Shown here: positions 15,813 through 24,642 of the stretch, one piece after another
Layout: every line of letters begins with the position of its first letter
Position numbering within the stretch: the stretch's first letter is position 1
NCBI GenBank assembly: GCA_034435375.1
Contig: DAOTXR010000044.1
Coordinates: 1-64,000 of the forward strand
Direction: 5' to 3'
Source: DAOTXR01 sp034435375
Lineage (GTDB): Bacteria; Chloroflexota; Anaerolineae; Aggregatilineales; UBA3940
DNA length: 64,000 nt
Made by a program: the position numbers and the translations under genes
The notes under the pieces: generated by a model
Database searches by the model: none
What the model saw: only the letters and a program-made list of their open reading frames with translations
What the model was told of the DNA's origin: nothing

Positions 15813-16187
15813 GTGCACGAGCTGAGCATCACGCAGCAGTTGCTGGACCTAACGCTACGCCACGCCGAGCAGGCCAACGCAGCACGCGTTGTGCGCCTCA
15901 ACCTCGTCATTGGCGAGTTTTCTGCGGTAGTGGACGACTCGATCCAGTTCTATTGGGATATCGTCGCCAAAGGGACCCTCGCTGAGCAGGCAGAGCTGTG
16001 CTTTGAGCGCGTGCCGGGGCGGTTGGGGTGTGTCTCATGCGGGTGCGAGTTCCTATTCAGTGAGTTCGAAAGTCGCTGCCCCGACTGTGGCAGCACTCAA
16101 GTCCACGTGGTCGATGGCAATCAGTTCAGGCTACATAGCATTGAGATCGAAGGGAAGAGAGCGAATGGTTCGGACCAGAACGGTTGA
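15813..16187 (+). CDS. hypA: Hydrogenase nickel-incorporation protein HypA
   Basis: A 124-residue metallochaperone that hands nickel to [NiFe] hydrogenase precursors. The N-terminal MHELSITQQLL carries the nickel-binding His2. The zinc finger is CVSCGCEF (about 74-81) and CPDCGS (about 90-95). GTG 15813 is the correct start because it gives the invariant M-H-E start and follows a ribosome site GGGGAGGGA; an earlier in-frame ATG at 15654 has no such support. It is the first gene of hypABCD and overlaps hypB by 23 bases. Confidence 0.93.
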   Translation: MHELSITQQLLDLTLRHAEQANAARVVRLNLVIGEFSAVVDDSIQFYWDIVAKGTLAEQAELCFERVPGRLGCVSCGCEFLFSEFESRCPDCGSTQVHVVDGNQFRLHSIEIEGKRANGSDQNG

Positions 16188-16839
16188 AGTGCAGGAACAG
16201 ATCCTCAGCGCCAACGACATGCTGGCCCAGCGCATCCGCGGTCAGTTGGCCGAGGCCCATGTCTACGCCCTTAATCTGATGGCCTCGCCAGGGGGTGGTA
16301 AGACTAGTCTGATCCTGCGCACTGTTGAGGCGCTCAAGGGAGAGCTGCGCCTGGCAGCCATCGACGGCGATGTAGTGCCGGTGGATGTAGAGAAGATTGC
16401 ACGACAGGGCATCCCCGTCGAACTGGTCAACACAGGGGGAAGCTGTCATCTGGATGCCAGCATGATCACAAATGTGCTTCCAAAGATAGACTTGGATGCC
16501 ATTGATCTGTTGATTATCGAGAACGTGGGCAACCTGATTTGTCCGGCCAGTTTTGACCTGGGAGTCGATGCACGAGTGGTGATCGCCAGTGTACCAGAAG
16601 GCGATGACAAGCCTTATAAGTATCCAACCATGTACCGGGGCGCCGATGTGCTGATTCTGAACAAGATCGACTATTTGTCTGTCCAGGACTTTGACCTTGC
16701 TTACTTCCGGCGTGGCGTCGAGGCATTGAATGAAGGTGTAACTTTCTTCCCGGTGTCATGTCGTACCGGCGAAGGGCTTGAGCGATGGTATGACTGGCTA
16801 CGCGAGCAGGTCCAGCGTAAGAAGCAGACGTCGGGCTAG
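16165..16839 (+). CDS. hypB: Hydrogenase/urease nickel-incorporation GTPase HypB
   Basis: A 224-residue SIMIBI-class GTPase that supplies nickel together with HypA. P-loop ASPGGGKTSLI (about 34-44), DGDVVPVDVEKI (about 62-73), the metal/GTP-interface NTGGSCHLDASMI (about 82-94, Cys and His), LLIIENVGNLICP (about 108-120) and the guanine motif LNKIDY (about 158-163) are all visible. It lacks the N-terminal CxxCGC site and the His-rich stretch of some HypB proteins, so it is the short, non-storing type. ATG 16165 lies inside the end of hypA. Confidence 0.93.
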   Translation: MVRTRTVEVQEQILSANDMLAQRIRGQLAEAHVYALNLMASPGGGKTSLILRTVEALKGELRLAAIDGDVVPVDVEKIARQGIPVELVNTGGSCHLDASMITNVLPKIDLDAIDLLIIENVGNLICPASFDLGVDARVVIASVPEGDDKPYKYPTMYRGADVLILNKIDYLSVQDFDLAYFRRGVEALNEGVTFFPVSCRTGEGLERWYDWLREQVQRKKQTSG

Positions 16840-16848
16840 GAGGCTCTC

Positions 16849-17118
16849 ATGTGTCTTGGCATTCCGGGGAAGATTGTCGAGATCTACGACGCTGATGGCT
16901 TACGCATGGGCAGGGTAGATTTCGGCGGTGTGGTCAAGGAGGCCTGTCTGGCCTACGTGCCGGAGGCAAAGGTCGGTGACTATACTCTGATCCACGTCGG
17001 TTTTGCACTCAATGTGATCGATGAGCAAGAGGCGCTCGAAACGCTCGACCTTCTGCGCGAGATCGACACCCTGGGCGCGGAGTTGAACAGTGGACAGTCT
17101 GCTGGAGACCAGCCGTGA
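16849..17118 (+). CDS. hypC: Hydrogenase assembly chaperone HypC
   Basis: An 89-residue HypC/HupF protein. It begins MCLGIPGKIVEI; the N-terminal Cys2, exposed after methionine removal, carries the Fe(CN)2CO precursor with HypD. The conserved DFGGVVKEACLAYVPEAKVGDYTLIHVGFA core is complete (described here by its positions, about 24-53). It begins nine bases after hypB and overlaps hypD by four bases. Confidence 0.93.
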   Translation: MCLGIPGKIVEIYDADGLRMGRVDFGGVVKEACLAYVPEAKVGDYTLIHVGFALNVIDEQEALETLDLLREIDTLGAELNSGQSAGDQP

Positions 17119-18215
17119 GGCACATTGCCGAGTATCGGGACGTTGAAAGGGTGCATGTACTGCTGGATGAGATCCGCCGGACTGTTACGCGCCCTTGGGT
17201 AATCATGGAGATTTGCGGCGGGCAGACGCACAGCATCATTCGACACGGGCTTGATCAGCTTCTCCCGCCGGAGATCGAGCTGGTGCATGGGCCTGGCTGC
17301 CCTGTATGTGTGACCCCGCTTGAGATGATCGACCGGGCGCTGGCCCTCGCGACCCGCCCCGATGTGATCTTCGCGTCGTTCGGCGACATGCTGCGAGTGC
17401 CAGGATCGCATAAAGATTTGTTTCAGGTTAGGTCTGAGGGTGGCGACGTGCGGGTGGTGTATTCACCGCTCGATTGCCTCAAGATCGCCCGTGACAACCC
17501 GGATCGGCAGGTCGTGTTCTTTGGGGTCGGCTTTGAAACAACTGCTCCGGCCAATGCAATGACCATCCTCCAGGCCCAGCGGGAAGGTATCAGCAACTTC
17601 TCGATGCTGGTTTCCCACGTGCGAGTGCCGCCTGCCATTTCCGCGCTGCTCAGCTCACCCGATAATCGCATTCAAGCCTTTCTGGCCGCGGGACATGTGT
17701 GCACTGTTATGGGCTATTGGGAATATGAGCCGCTCGCGGCGCAGTTCAACGTGCCGATCGTTGTGACGGGCTTCGAGCCGGTCGATTTGGCCTGGGGCAT
17801 TCTACGGGCTGTTCGCCAACTCGAGGCAGGCCAGGCTGCAGTCGAAAATGCCTACGAGCGGCTGGTGGTACATGAAGGAAACGTCGCGGCCCAGCAGGTG
17901 ATCAGCGCCGTTTTTGAACCTTGCGACCGACAGTGGCGAGGTGTGGGTTTGATCCCGCAGTCCGGCTGGAAGCTGAAGGCTGAGCTGGCCGCCTACGACG
18001 CGGAGGCGCGCTTCGATGTTGGTATAGTGGCGACAGCAGAGTCGTCATTGTGTCGGGCTGGGCAGGTCCTCCTGGGTCGCCTCAAACCCAGCGAGTGCCC
18101 AGCTTTTGGCCAAGCCTGCACACCGCGCACACCGCTTGGGGCGCCAATGGTCTCCAGTGAGGGGGCATGCGCGGCCTATTACCAGTTCGGTCGCACTGTG
18201 GTCAGTCAGCCGTAA
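17115..18215 (+). CDS. hypD: Hydrogenase iron-cofactor assembly protein HypD
   Basis: A 366-residue HypD protein, scaffold for the Fe(CN)2CO group. The catalytic-site MEICGGQTHSI (about 32-42), GPGCPVCVTP (about 58-67, redox Cys pair), GFETTAPA (about 139-146) and the C-terminal four-Cys cluster region with SSLCRAGQVLLG and KPSECPAFGQACTP are present. The GTG start overlaps the hypC stop (GTGA). HypE and HypF, which make the cyanide ligand, and the hydrogenase subunits are not within this window. Confidence 0.93.
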   Translation: MRHIAEYRDVERVHVLLDEIRRTVTRPWVIMEICGGQTHSIIRHGLDQLLPPEIELVHGPGCPVCVTPLEMIDRALALATRPDVIFASFGDMLRVPGSHKDLFQVRSEGGDVRVVYSPLDCLKIARDNPDRQVVFFGVGFETTAPANAMTILQAQREGISNFSMLVSHVRVPPAISALLSSPDNRIQAFLAAGHVCTVMGYWEYEPLAAQFNVPIVVTGFEPVDLAWGILRAVRQLEAGQAAVENAYERLVVHEGNVAAQQVISAVFEPCDRQWRGVGLIPQSGWKLKAELAAYDAEARFDVGIVATAESSLCRAGQVLLGRLKPSECPAFGQACTPRTPLGAPMVSSEGACAAYYQFGRTVVSQP

Positions 18216-18291
18216 TAGAGTATAGTGAACGATGCAGCCTTGCGGGTGGAATAGACGCCATGCCACCCACATTGCTGGAGCGAAAGCTGGT

Positions 18292-19218
18292 TTACTGAGC
18301 CGCTTCTCGTCTGAAATAAGACGTGTACCGTTGCACGCCGCTGCTGCTCTCCACCGAGCCGACAATTTGTAGACGACCATCGATCAGGATCGCGATCTGC
18401 ATGGTCTCAGTGGCTGCTTCGCGCGTCACTCTTACAGATAACACACTGTCAGCGGCATCCTGGGTAGTAGTCGTACCGGCCCCTAGATCGCAGTTAGTCG
18501 GTGCGCACGCCTGCCAGAGGTGGACAGTGATGGTATCCCCTGCTGCAGTGATATCCACCCATGTGATGCGGCCTTCTTCGTCTTGGTTCCTCCAGCGGGC
18601 TACGAATGGCGCGTAAGCCGGTGTAGCAGTTGAGGTGACGGTTGGAGTGGGGGTATTGACGGCAATGACCTCGATCTGGACATAGATCTCCTCGCCAAAA
18701 ATCTCCCCATTGGGAGCGCGCAGTCGCCAGTAGCTGGTGTATTCACCCGGCGTAGTGGGGGCAGTCAGTGTGACGCTGACTTCAACAATGCCGTTGGCGA
18801 CCGTGGGCTCCACGTCGGCCACGTCGTTGTCGCCCATCGCGTCGCCTCGCACACGCACCAGTTGCGTGCCCACCGTCCAGTCCAGACAGCCATTGTTCCA
18901 CAGCTTCCAGGTCTTCACAAACGTGCTCCCGGCTGCGATCTGAGTGCCGTCGGGAATGGTCACGTCGTCGTAATAAGCTCCCCAGTAAGCACACACTACG
19001 GTGTGAGTCGGGGTGGGCTGGGGTTGGGGTGTGTCGGTAGGTCCGCTGACCGTCGTGCCTGGCGTCAGCAGCGTGGGATCGATGAAAAACGTAGGCCCCG
19101 AGGCGCTCTGGGTGGGAGTGCCTTGACTCCGTGACGGCGTGTTACACGCTATCGCAGCCAGCACCAGACTCACAAGCACCAGACCGGCGAACATGACTCG
19201 GGTGGTCTTGGTTGGCAT
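18292..19218 (-). CDS. Lipoprotein with NBR1-Ig-like domain
   Basis: A 308-residue secreted lipoprotein. The signal peptide ends in LAAIAC (Cys25) followed by a Thr/Pro-rich linker. A 100-residue Ig-like domain of the NBR1 type is at about 75-182: VTIPDGTQIAAGSTFVKTW, LWNNGCLDW, TAPTTPGEYTSYWRLR. After a second Pro/Thr linker comes a C-terminal beta-rich region (about 200-305) of unknown fold. NBR1-Ig domains are common in surface proteins of Chloroflexota; a binding role is assumed but no ligand is known. GAGGAGG precedes ATG 19218. Confidence 0.83.
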   Translation of the reverse strand: MPTKTTRVMFAGLVLVSLVLAAIACNTPSRSQGTPTQSASGPTFFIDPTLLTPGTTVSGPTDTPQPQPTPTHTVVCAYWGAYYDDVTIPDGTQIAAGSTFVKTWKLWNNGCLDWTVGTQLVRVRGDAMGDNDVADVEPTVANGIVEVSVTLTAPTTPGEYTSYWRLRAPNGEIFGEEIYVQIEVIAVNTPTPTVTSTATPAYAPFVARWRNQDEEGRITWVDITAAGDTITVHLWQACAPTNCDLGAGTTTTQDAADSVLSVRVTREAATETMQIAILIDGRLQIVGSVESSSGVQRYTSYFRREAAQ

Positions 19219-19269
19219 AGCGCCTCCTCGATTGCTAGATCAGTGCCATCTGGTCTTAGAAACAGACGG

Positions 19270-22263
19270 TCAAACCTGAGGTTTCGCTGTCTGGCTTTTC
19301 CTTAAAATGTTATGCACAATCAGCCCCAACGCAAGCACACAGGTTCCGAGCGTAATCGCTGCACCCCAGTACAAGGAATCAGGAACATAGCCAATCCGGA
19401 CTTCGTGGGATCCTGCTGGGAGCGCTACGGCGCTGAATCCCACGTTGGCTCGCAATAACGGCGCTTCCTGCCCATCGATCCACGCCCGCCGCTCGCTATA
19501 GTAGGGTTCGCTCAATACCAGAGCACCAGCCCGAAGCGAATGAGTCTGGATCACAAGACCACCGCTGGCCCCGTCGTACCCGATGATCTCAACCTCTGCG
19601 TTGGAGACAGCTCCCCCTTCAGCGGGGATCGGCTCTTCCAGAACCACCATGCTTCGATAGTCGAAATCCGGCTCCAGCACAGCTTGGAGCGCCTCATCGG
19701 TCCCTCTGACCGTCTGAACACTGCCAACCCAGAAGGCCCACGGAAGCGTATCGGGGTTGCGGTAAATGAAGTACTGATCAGGGACTTCCGCCGCCAGCTC
19801 ACGCCCTGGCTCGTCGAGCGGTTCCCGCGAGAACACGTGAGTCACGTTGAGAAAGTCGAGTGCGCGCTCGTCGATATCTGGGTAGGCCGTATTTGAAAGC
19901 AGGACGACCGTATCAAGCGGCGGGTTCGTCGAGACGCCACGCAAGTAGGCCGCGTAACCAGTGAGCATCCCAGAGAAATAGCCGTCAATATTGCTGATCC
20001 CAAGCGACATAAGCTTGTTTGGGCAGCATGTATCCCCTCTCATGAAACGCCCCTGGGGTGGCTGAGGGATCACCTGAAGCGCCTGCCGCTCTGCTGCATC
20101 CAAAGATGGCGGGTCCGAAACGCTGATGTATTTCGCCCCGAACGTGTAAAGGTCTGCAAGTGCGACGAGTAAAACAAGCAAGGCAACAATGGCAGTTCCC
20201 CGAAAACGGTGTAAGGCGGGCAGCAGCGCCGAGATCGCTAGGAGTAGGACGGCCAACTTGACGAATCCTAGGACTATGCCGGAAAGGGCGGTCCCGTCCA
20301 GGATGGCATTCGGAAGGAGCACCAAGCCAATCGCGGAGCTGATCGCCAGCAGAGCTGCTGCTGCCAGCCCACCCTGGAATCTAGATAACTGGGGATAGAG
20401 CGGCGCACCAGCCTTGAGCTGGAAGAACAGCAACGCAATGCCAAGGATCACCGCCGTAGCCAGTGCCGAGATCACTCCTGGCTGGGTCTGCACACCGATG
20501 CTTGAGACCAGTGTCAGTAGGTAACCCAACAGAACGCCGATAGGAATTAAGGTGGCGTAGCGGTAGAGGTGCGAACCCCATGCGACCCAACTTTCCTGTG
20601 TAGTGCGATCTGCCAACGCCTGTAGACCGATCCCGCCCAGCAAAATCACAGAGGGGATCCACATGATGAGCGCGCGCGGTGGGACGCGCAGTATGCGGAA
20701 GGGAGGAAATGCCCAATGCAACATGCTGAAGAGGCGCAGATCGTGTCCAAATGCCAACACGACTGAGAATGCTGCTACTAACCCGAGGAATACCGCCATC
20801 TGGTGATGCCGCTGACGGGCATAAGCCCAGGGAGCGGCTAAGGGCAGTAGGACACCAAGGTAAGGGAACTGCTCCCAGATGCTCTGGCCAGGATAGGGAT
20901 AAGCATCCGGCAAAAAGATCATCGCCAGGTGGTGCGGGAGTAGCGCACCCAAGTTCGCGCTCGCCAGATCATATCCCACTGAGAGCGATGCTTGAGAGAA
21001 GAGAACCGCCGATGGGAGAAGCTGGATCATTGCGAACCCTACTGCCAGAGCGAGGATCGCCCCAAACCTGATCCCTGCAATGAAAATGAGCTTCAGACTC
21101 CTTTTCGCCTGCCACAGATTGGCAGCATGAAACAGCCAATAAACTCCCAGAAACAACAGGATGTAGCCGGGGAAAGTCGGGTGGCCGCTGAGAAAAACCA
21201 GCCCTATCACTAACCCTGAACCCACAAGTGCGAGCAGACTGCCTCTTTCTAGTGTCAGCATCAGGAATAGCCAGGCCGTGGGTAGCCAGGCAAGCGCATA
21301 CACCAGCCAAACGTGTCCGGCGAAGATTCTGGTCAGCATCCCACCGTTTAGCATGAATGCCAAGGCGCAGATCAAAGCAATCCAAGGGCTAAGCTTCAAA
21401 TAGCGGCAAAGGGCATACATGCCAACGCCAGCGATCCAGACATGGATGGCTAATCCTCCTGCAATGGCGACGTTCACAGGCAACACAAGCCGCAAAGCGA
21501 ACTGGATCGGGTAGAAAACTATGGCAACTGGATGGCTCAGCAGCGGCATCCCGCTGAAGAGGTACGGATTCCACAGAGGCAATCTACCGGTCCGGAGCAC
21601 GCTGGTTGTGTACTGCTCGAGTTCGTAGTACAGCCCATGTAGATCGCTACCGGTCAACAGCTTATCTGGGTTGAGAAAGGCGGGGGCAAAGATCGCTGCC
21701 CCCGTTAGAGTGATCATCACCAGCGCTGTGAATGTAGACCGCCAGCCTTCTGAAAGCCACTTGGCGGCTGCATCTACGTGCTGCGAGACAGATGTGTCCA
21801 CAAGACGTGCCAGCAGAGGCAAATCCCCTAGCTTTGATCTGCTCACTGTCGAGGCCGCAAGGCGAATCACAATAAACAGGCTGGCTGTCAAGAGCAGCGC
21901 CAACGGCACCGCCGCTGTGTGCGGCGTCGCAGGGGAAGCCGTCTGCTTGACAACCAGCACAAATGCCAGCAGCGGAATCCAAAGCAGGGGGAGAGCAATC
22001 CACAACACCCAGGATTTCACCCGGTCCTGCCCAATGCGGTCCAGCAGCGATTCCAGCTGCTCCCACCGGAAAAAGGCGAGGGTTGTGACCCCAGTCCATG
22101 CGACAAAGAATAGAACATAGAACAACACCCATACGAAGTAGGAGGGCGAATAGCGCTGGAGGATAACAGCGTTGTTGCTACGATGCTGGAGCACTTCGGC
22201 CAGGGGCCAAACGAGAGCTGCATAGGCGACAACTAGCAGGATGCGCCTTACGATAACACGCAT
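19270..22263 (-). CDS. YfhO-family large membrane protein (GT-C-like)
   Basis: A 997-residue protein with about 13 or more membrane helices spread through residues 5-700 and a large extracytoplasmic C-terminal portion. Its C-terminal part has the YfhO hallmark: an ARxW-like block RAWIDGQEAPLLRANVGF followed by LPAGSHEVRIGYVP and a last helix. YfhO proteins resemble GT-C glycosyltransferases and, in Gram-positives, add sugars to lipoteichoic acid; in Chloroflexota the acceptor is unknown. ATG 22263 is used because it starts two bases after the preceding methyltransferase gene; a longer reading to 22476 would overlap that gene. It closes a four-gene surface-polymer operon. Confidence 0.82.
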   Translation of the reverse strand: MRVIVRRILLVVAYAALVWPLAEVLQHRSNNAVILQRYSPSYFVWVLFYVLFFVAWTGVTTLAFFRWEQLESLLDRIGQDRVKSWVLWIALPLLWIPLLAFVLVVKQTASPATPHTAAVPLALLLTASLFIVIRLAASTVSRSKLGDLPLLARLVDTSVSQHVDAAAKWLSEGWRSTFTALVMITLTGAAIFAPAFLNPDKLLTGSDLHGLYYELEQYTTSVLRTGRLPLWNPYLFSGMPLLSHPVAIVFYPIQFALRLVLPVNVAIAGGLAIHVWIAGVGMYALCRYLKLSPWIALICALAFMLNGGMLTRIFAGHVWLVYALAWLPTAWLFLMLTLERGSLLALVGSGLVIGLVFLSGHPTFPGYILLFLGVYWLFHAANLWQAKRSLKLIFIAGIRFGAILALAVGFAMIQLLPSAVLFSQASLSVGYDLASANLGALLPHHLAMIFLPDAYPYPGQSIWEQFPYLGVLLPLAAPWAYARQRHHQMAVFLGLVAAFSVVLAFGHDLRLFSMLHWAFPPFRILRVPPRALIMWIPSVILLGGIGLQALADRTTQESWVAWGSHLYRYATLIPIGVLLGYLLTLVSSIGVQTQPGVISALATAVILGIALLFFQLKAGAPLYPQLSRFQGGLAAAALLAISSAIGLVLLPNAILDGTALSGIVLGFVKLAVLLLAISALLPALHRFRGTAIVALLVLLVALADLYTFGAKYISVSDPPSLDAAERQALQVIPQPPQGRFMRGDTCCPNKLMSLGISNIDGYFSGMLTGYAAYLRGVSTNPPLDTVVLLSNTAYPDIDERALDFLNVTHVFSREPLDEPGRELAAEVPDQYFIYRNPDTLPWAFWVGSVQTVRGTDEALQAVLEPDFDYRSMVVLEEPIPAEGGAVSNAEVEIIGYDGASGGLVIQTHSLRAGALVLSEPYYSERRAWIDGQEAPLLRANVGFSAVALPAGSHEVRIGYVPDSLYWGAAITLGTCVLALGLIVHNILRKSQTAKPQV

Positions 22264-22265
22264 GG

Positions 22266-22958
22266 CTAATGCTCCTGGCTCTTGGCCCCAGCGTTGCTGG
22301 GGCTTGCTAATCTGCCTGCCAGACGTGTAAAGGCATCGTACAGGGGTATCAACAGGATCGGCGGGAGGATGTTGGCCATAACTTCTTTCCAGGTCTGCGA
22401 GTGGCGGCGCTTCCACTCGGCAAGTGCCGCTATCAGGGCCTGTTGCCTGGAGGCTTCCAGGTCTCCCTTGACACACACAGCAATTACTGTGTGCGGCAAG
22501 CCGGTAAGCCCGGCGGACTCGACCAGAGTATGTTCAAACGGCTCTCCCAGCACGCGGAAACCCTCCGGTGTGAACCGCCAGTAATCGGAGGGATAAGCGT
22601 GAATCGGGAAATACATCACCGACGTAAAGATCGCCATGCCGCCAGGCTTCAAGACACGGTGGACCTCCCGCGAAGCCCGCCAGAAATGCTGGACGTGCTC
22701 CACTGTATCGAGCAGGATAGCCGTCCCCACCATGTTGTCGCGCAAACCAAGCATATGCAGATCAACTGCCAAATCAACTCCGGGCCCGACACGCATATCG
22801 GCGCCTACATACGGACGATCTTGAAACAGAGGACGTATCGCACGTGACTCCTGACCAGGCACCTGATAAGCCCCGAATTCGTAGATAGGCTCGGGAAATG
22901 GGTAGGCCCGATCCAGCGTCTTGATCAGCTCCCTGATTGTTGTACGCATATCTTGCAT
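22266..22958 (-). CDS. Class I SAM-dependent methyltransferase
   Basis: A 230-residue Rossmann-fold methyltransferase of the Methyltransf_11 kind. It has YEFGAYQVPGQ (the degenerate glycine-rich loop), the acidic VGADMRVGPGVD, ILLDTVEHVQHFW (motif IV) and LKPGGMAIFTSVM (motif V). The block YPSDYWRFTPEG is seen in proteins of polysaccharide clusters. The C-terminus has a short hydrophobic segment (IPLYDAFTRLAGRL). ATG 22958 or 22949 are both possible; the second has better spacing to GAGGAT. Substrate unknown; the neighbours suggest a surface glycan or glycolipid. Confidence 0.75.
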   Translation of the reverse strand: MQDMRTTIRELIKTLDRAYPFPEPIYEFGAYQVPGQESRAIRPLFQDRPYVGADMRVGPGVDLAVDLHMLGLRDNMVGTAILLDTVEHVQHFWRASREVHRVLKPGGMAIFTSVMYFPIHAYPSDYWRFTPEGFRVLGEPFEHTLVESAGLTGLPHTVIAVCVKGDLEASRQQALIAALAEWKRRHSQTWKEVMANILPPILLIPLYDAFTRLAGRLASPSNAGAKSQEH

Positions 22959-23002
22959 ATCCTCAGAGGCAGTATGCTCGCGACCCGGAAGCGCAGATAG
23001 TG

Positions 23003-23788
23003 CTATGGAACAGAGCGGTAACGGCTCGCGTGGCACGTGAATTGTATACTTGGCCATACGCCTGCTCGATGTAGGAGATACCGGAGACACAGCCACAGGA
23101 TCCCCATCCCATAGATCATGCTGGCTATGAAGCTCGCGCTCGATGCCTCGGGGAAATAGCGGACTGGCACCGAGATTTCCCCGATCCTAAAGCCGCAGGC
23201 CACAAACTGCGCTATGATCTCCTGATCAAAGATGAAACTATCCGAGTTAGCAAGGAAATCTACCTGCTCCAGAACCTCTCGGCGGTAGGCCCGGTAGCCG
23301 GTGTGGAACTCGGACAGGTGGAGTCTAAACACACGGTTCTCGAGCCAGGTGAGCGCGATGTTAGCAATGTACTTCCACCAGGGCATACCCTGACGATACG
23401 CCGACACGCCCTTCATGCGCGATCCAAATACTACATCGTATTGGCCCTCTTCAATCGGGCGGATCAAATCGGGCAGCAATGTGGGATCGTACTGGTAATC
23501 GGGATGCACCATGGCAATGATCGTGGCCCCCGCCTTCAGCGCTTCCCGGTAGCAGGTCTTTTGGTTGGCCCCATAACCAAAGTTGCGCGTATGCACAAAG
23601 ACAGTCAGGCCCAGCTCCTGTGCAATGTGAACAGTTTCATCTTTGCTGCCATCATCTACCAAGATGATCTCGTCGATGTCGTGGTGAGGAAGATCGACGT
23701 AAGTCTGTTTCAGGGTTTGGGAAGCATTATATGCCGGCATTACTACAACCACTTTGCGCCTGGTGATCGCCGTGTCAGTAGCCTGCAT
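23003..23788 (-). CDS. GT2 glycosyltransferase (dolichyl-phosphate-mannose-synthase-like)
   Basis: A 261-residue GT-A enzyme: VVVVMPAYNASQTL (about 12-25), DEIILVDDGSKDET (about 37-50), GYGANQKTCYREAL (about 69-82), and MVHPDYQYDPTLL (about 92-104, the DxD-like metal site). FGSRMKG (about 120-126) and FHTGYRAYRREVL (about 155-167) follow, with a C-terminal membrane segment about 225-245. This subgroup transfers a sugar from a nucleotide donor to a polyprenyl phosphate. ATG 23788 has GGAGG upstream and overlaps the preceding methyltransferase gene by 14 bases, showing tight coupling. Confidence 0.83.
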   Translation of the reverse strand: MQATDTAITRRKVVVVMPAYNASQTLKQTYVDLPHHDIDEIILVDDGSKDETVHIAQELGLTVFVHTRNFGYGANQKTCYREALKAGATIIAMVHPDYQYDPTLLPDLIRPIEEGQYDVVFGSRMKGVSAYRQGMPWWKYIANIALTWLENRVFRLHLSEFHTGYRAYRREVLEQVDFLANSDSFIFDQEIIAQFVACGFRIGEISVPVRYFPEASSASFIASMIYGMGILWLCLRYLLHRAGVWPSIQFTCHASRYRSVP

Positions 23789-24515
23789 GATATGCCTCCA
23801 GGATAAACTGGTATGCCAGCAGAGACTTAAGCGTCTTTGCCAGCGCGTTATTGACCATGTGCAGTGGAAAAAGGAGGTTGCCTTCGCCAAACATAGGATG
23901 AACCAGAGGGAGAGGTATTGGGGTCGCATCGACCGACGCAAGCTGGAGCTTGCTCTCCTCAATCAGGCGCTTAGCCGACCGCAAGGTAAAGAAGCGCAGA
24001 TGTGTGCGATCCATAATCCCCCTGTCCGTATACTCGAAGCGCCCCAACAGCAGGTTGAGGCGCACGTAAAGATGCGCAATATTGGGCAACGAGACAATTA
24101 CCTGTGTGCCCTGCCTGGCATACTTCCGAAGTGTGTCCTGGAGTACGGCCAGTGGGTCAGCCAAATGCTCCAGGACATCGCCAAACACTATGGTACACGG
24201 CGGCTGTTGCAGCGGCAAATCGTCTATTGCGATGTCTGCCAGATACACCTCGTCATAGGAGACCTGCGCCTGTTCGATAGCTTGTTTGTTCACATCCACG
24301 CCGATCAGGTAGAAGCGAGGCGAGGGTAGATACTTCCTCAAAAAGCCATAGGCGCAGCCAATATCCAAAACCGCATACGGTTCATCGTGAATCTGTTCAG
24401 CATATTTCTGTACTAGCGCGGCGATCCGCATGTGAGACGAAAACCGGTCAGCTTTGAGGGTGTAGGGCAGTTCGGTTGCATGAGGAGGCTTAGTTGCGAG
24501 TGATACGTTTCTCAT
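23775..24515 (-). CDS. Class I SAM-dependent methyltransferase (UbiG-like)
   Basis: A 246-residue methyltransferase: VLDIGCAYGFLRKYL (motif I, about 49-63), LIGVDVNKQAIEQA (about 70-83), FGDVLEHLADPLAVL (motif IV, about 111-125) and QVIVSLPNIAHL (about 138-149). The LPNIAH wording is frequent in enzymes of glycan clusters that methylate sugars. It is the first gene of the reverse-strand operon of two methyltransferases, GT2 and YfhO. The 127 bases upstream (24516-24642) hold no gene or clear terminator. Confidence 0.8.
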   Translation of the reverse strand: MRNVSLATKPPHATELPYTLKADRFSSHMRIAALVQKYAEQIHDEPYAVLDIGCAYGFLRKYLPSPRFYLIGVDVNKQAIEQAQVSYDEVYLADIAIDDLPLQQPPCTIVFGDVLEHLADPLAVLQDTLRKYARQGTQVIVSLPNIAHLYVRLNLLLGRFEYTDRGIMDRTHLRFFTLRSAKRLIEESKLQLASVDATPIPLPLVHPMFGEGNLLFPLHMVNNALAKTLKSLLAYQFILEAYHAGY

Positions 24516-24642
24516 AGGATGAGACCCAACCTACCATGGAAGTGGGTAACATTGAATTACAGGTATACGAAATCTCTGATATGGGCAGAGTAAGCCGAGT
24601 GAGAGTGCATTTCTATTGAGAATGCTGTGGCAAGTCCAATCG

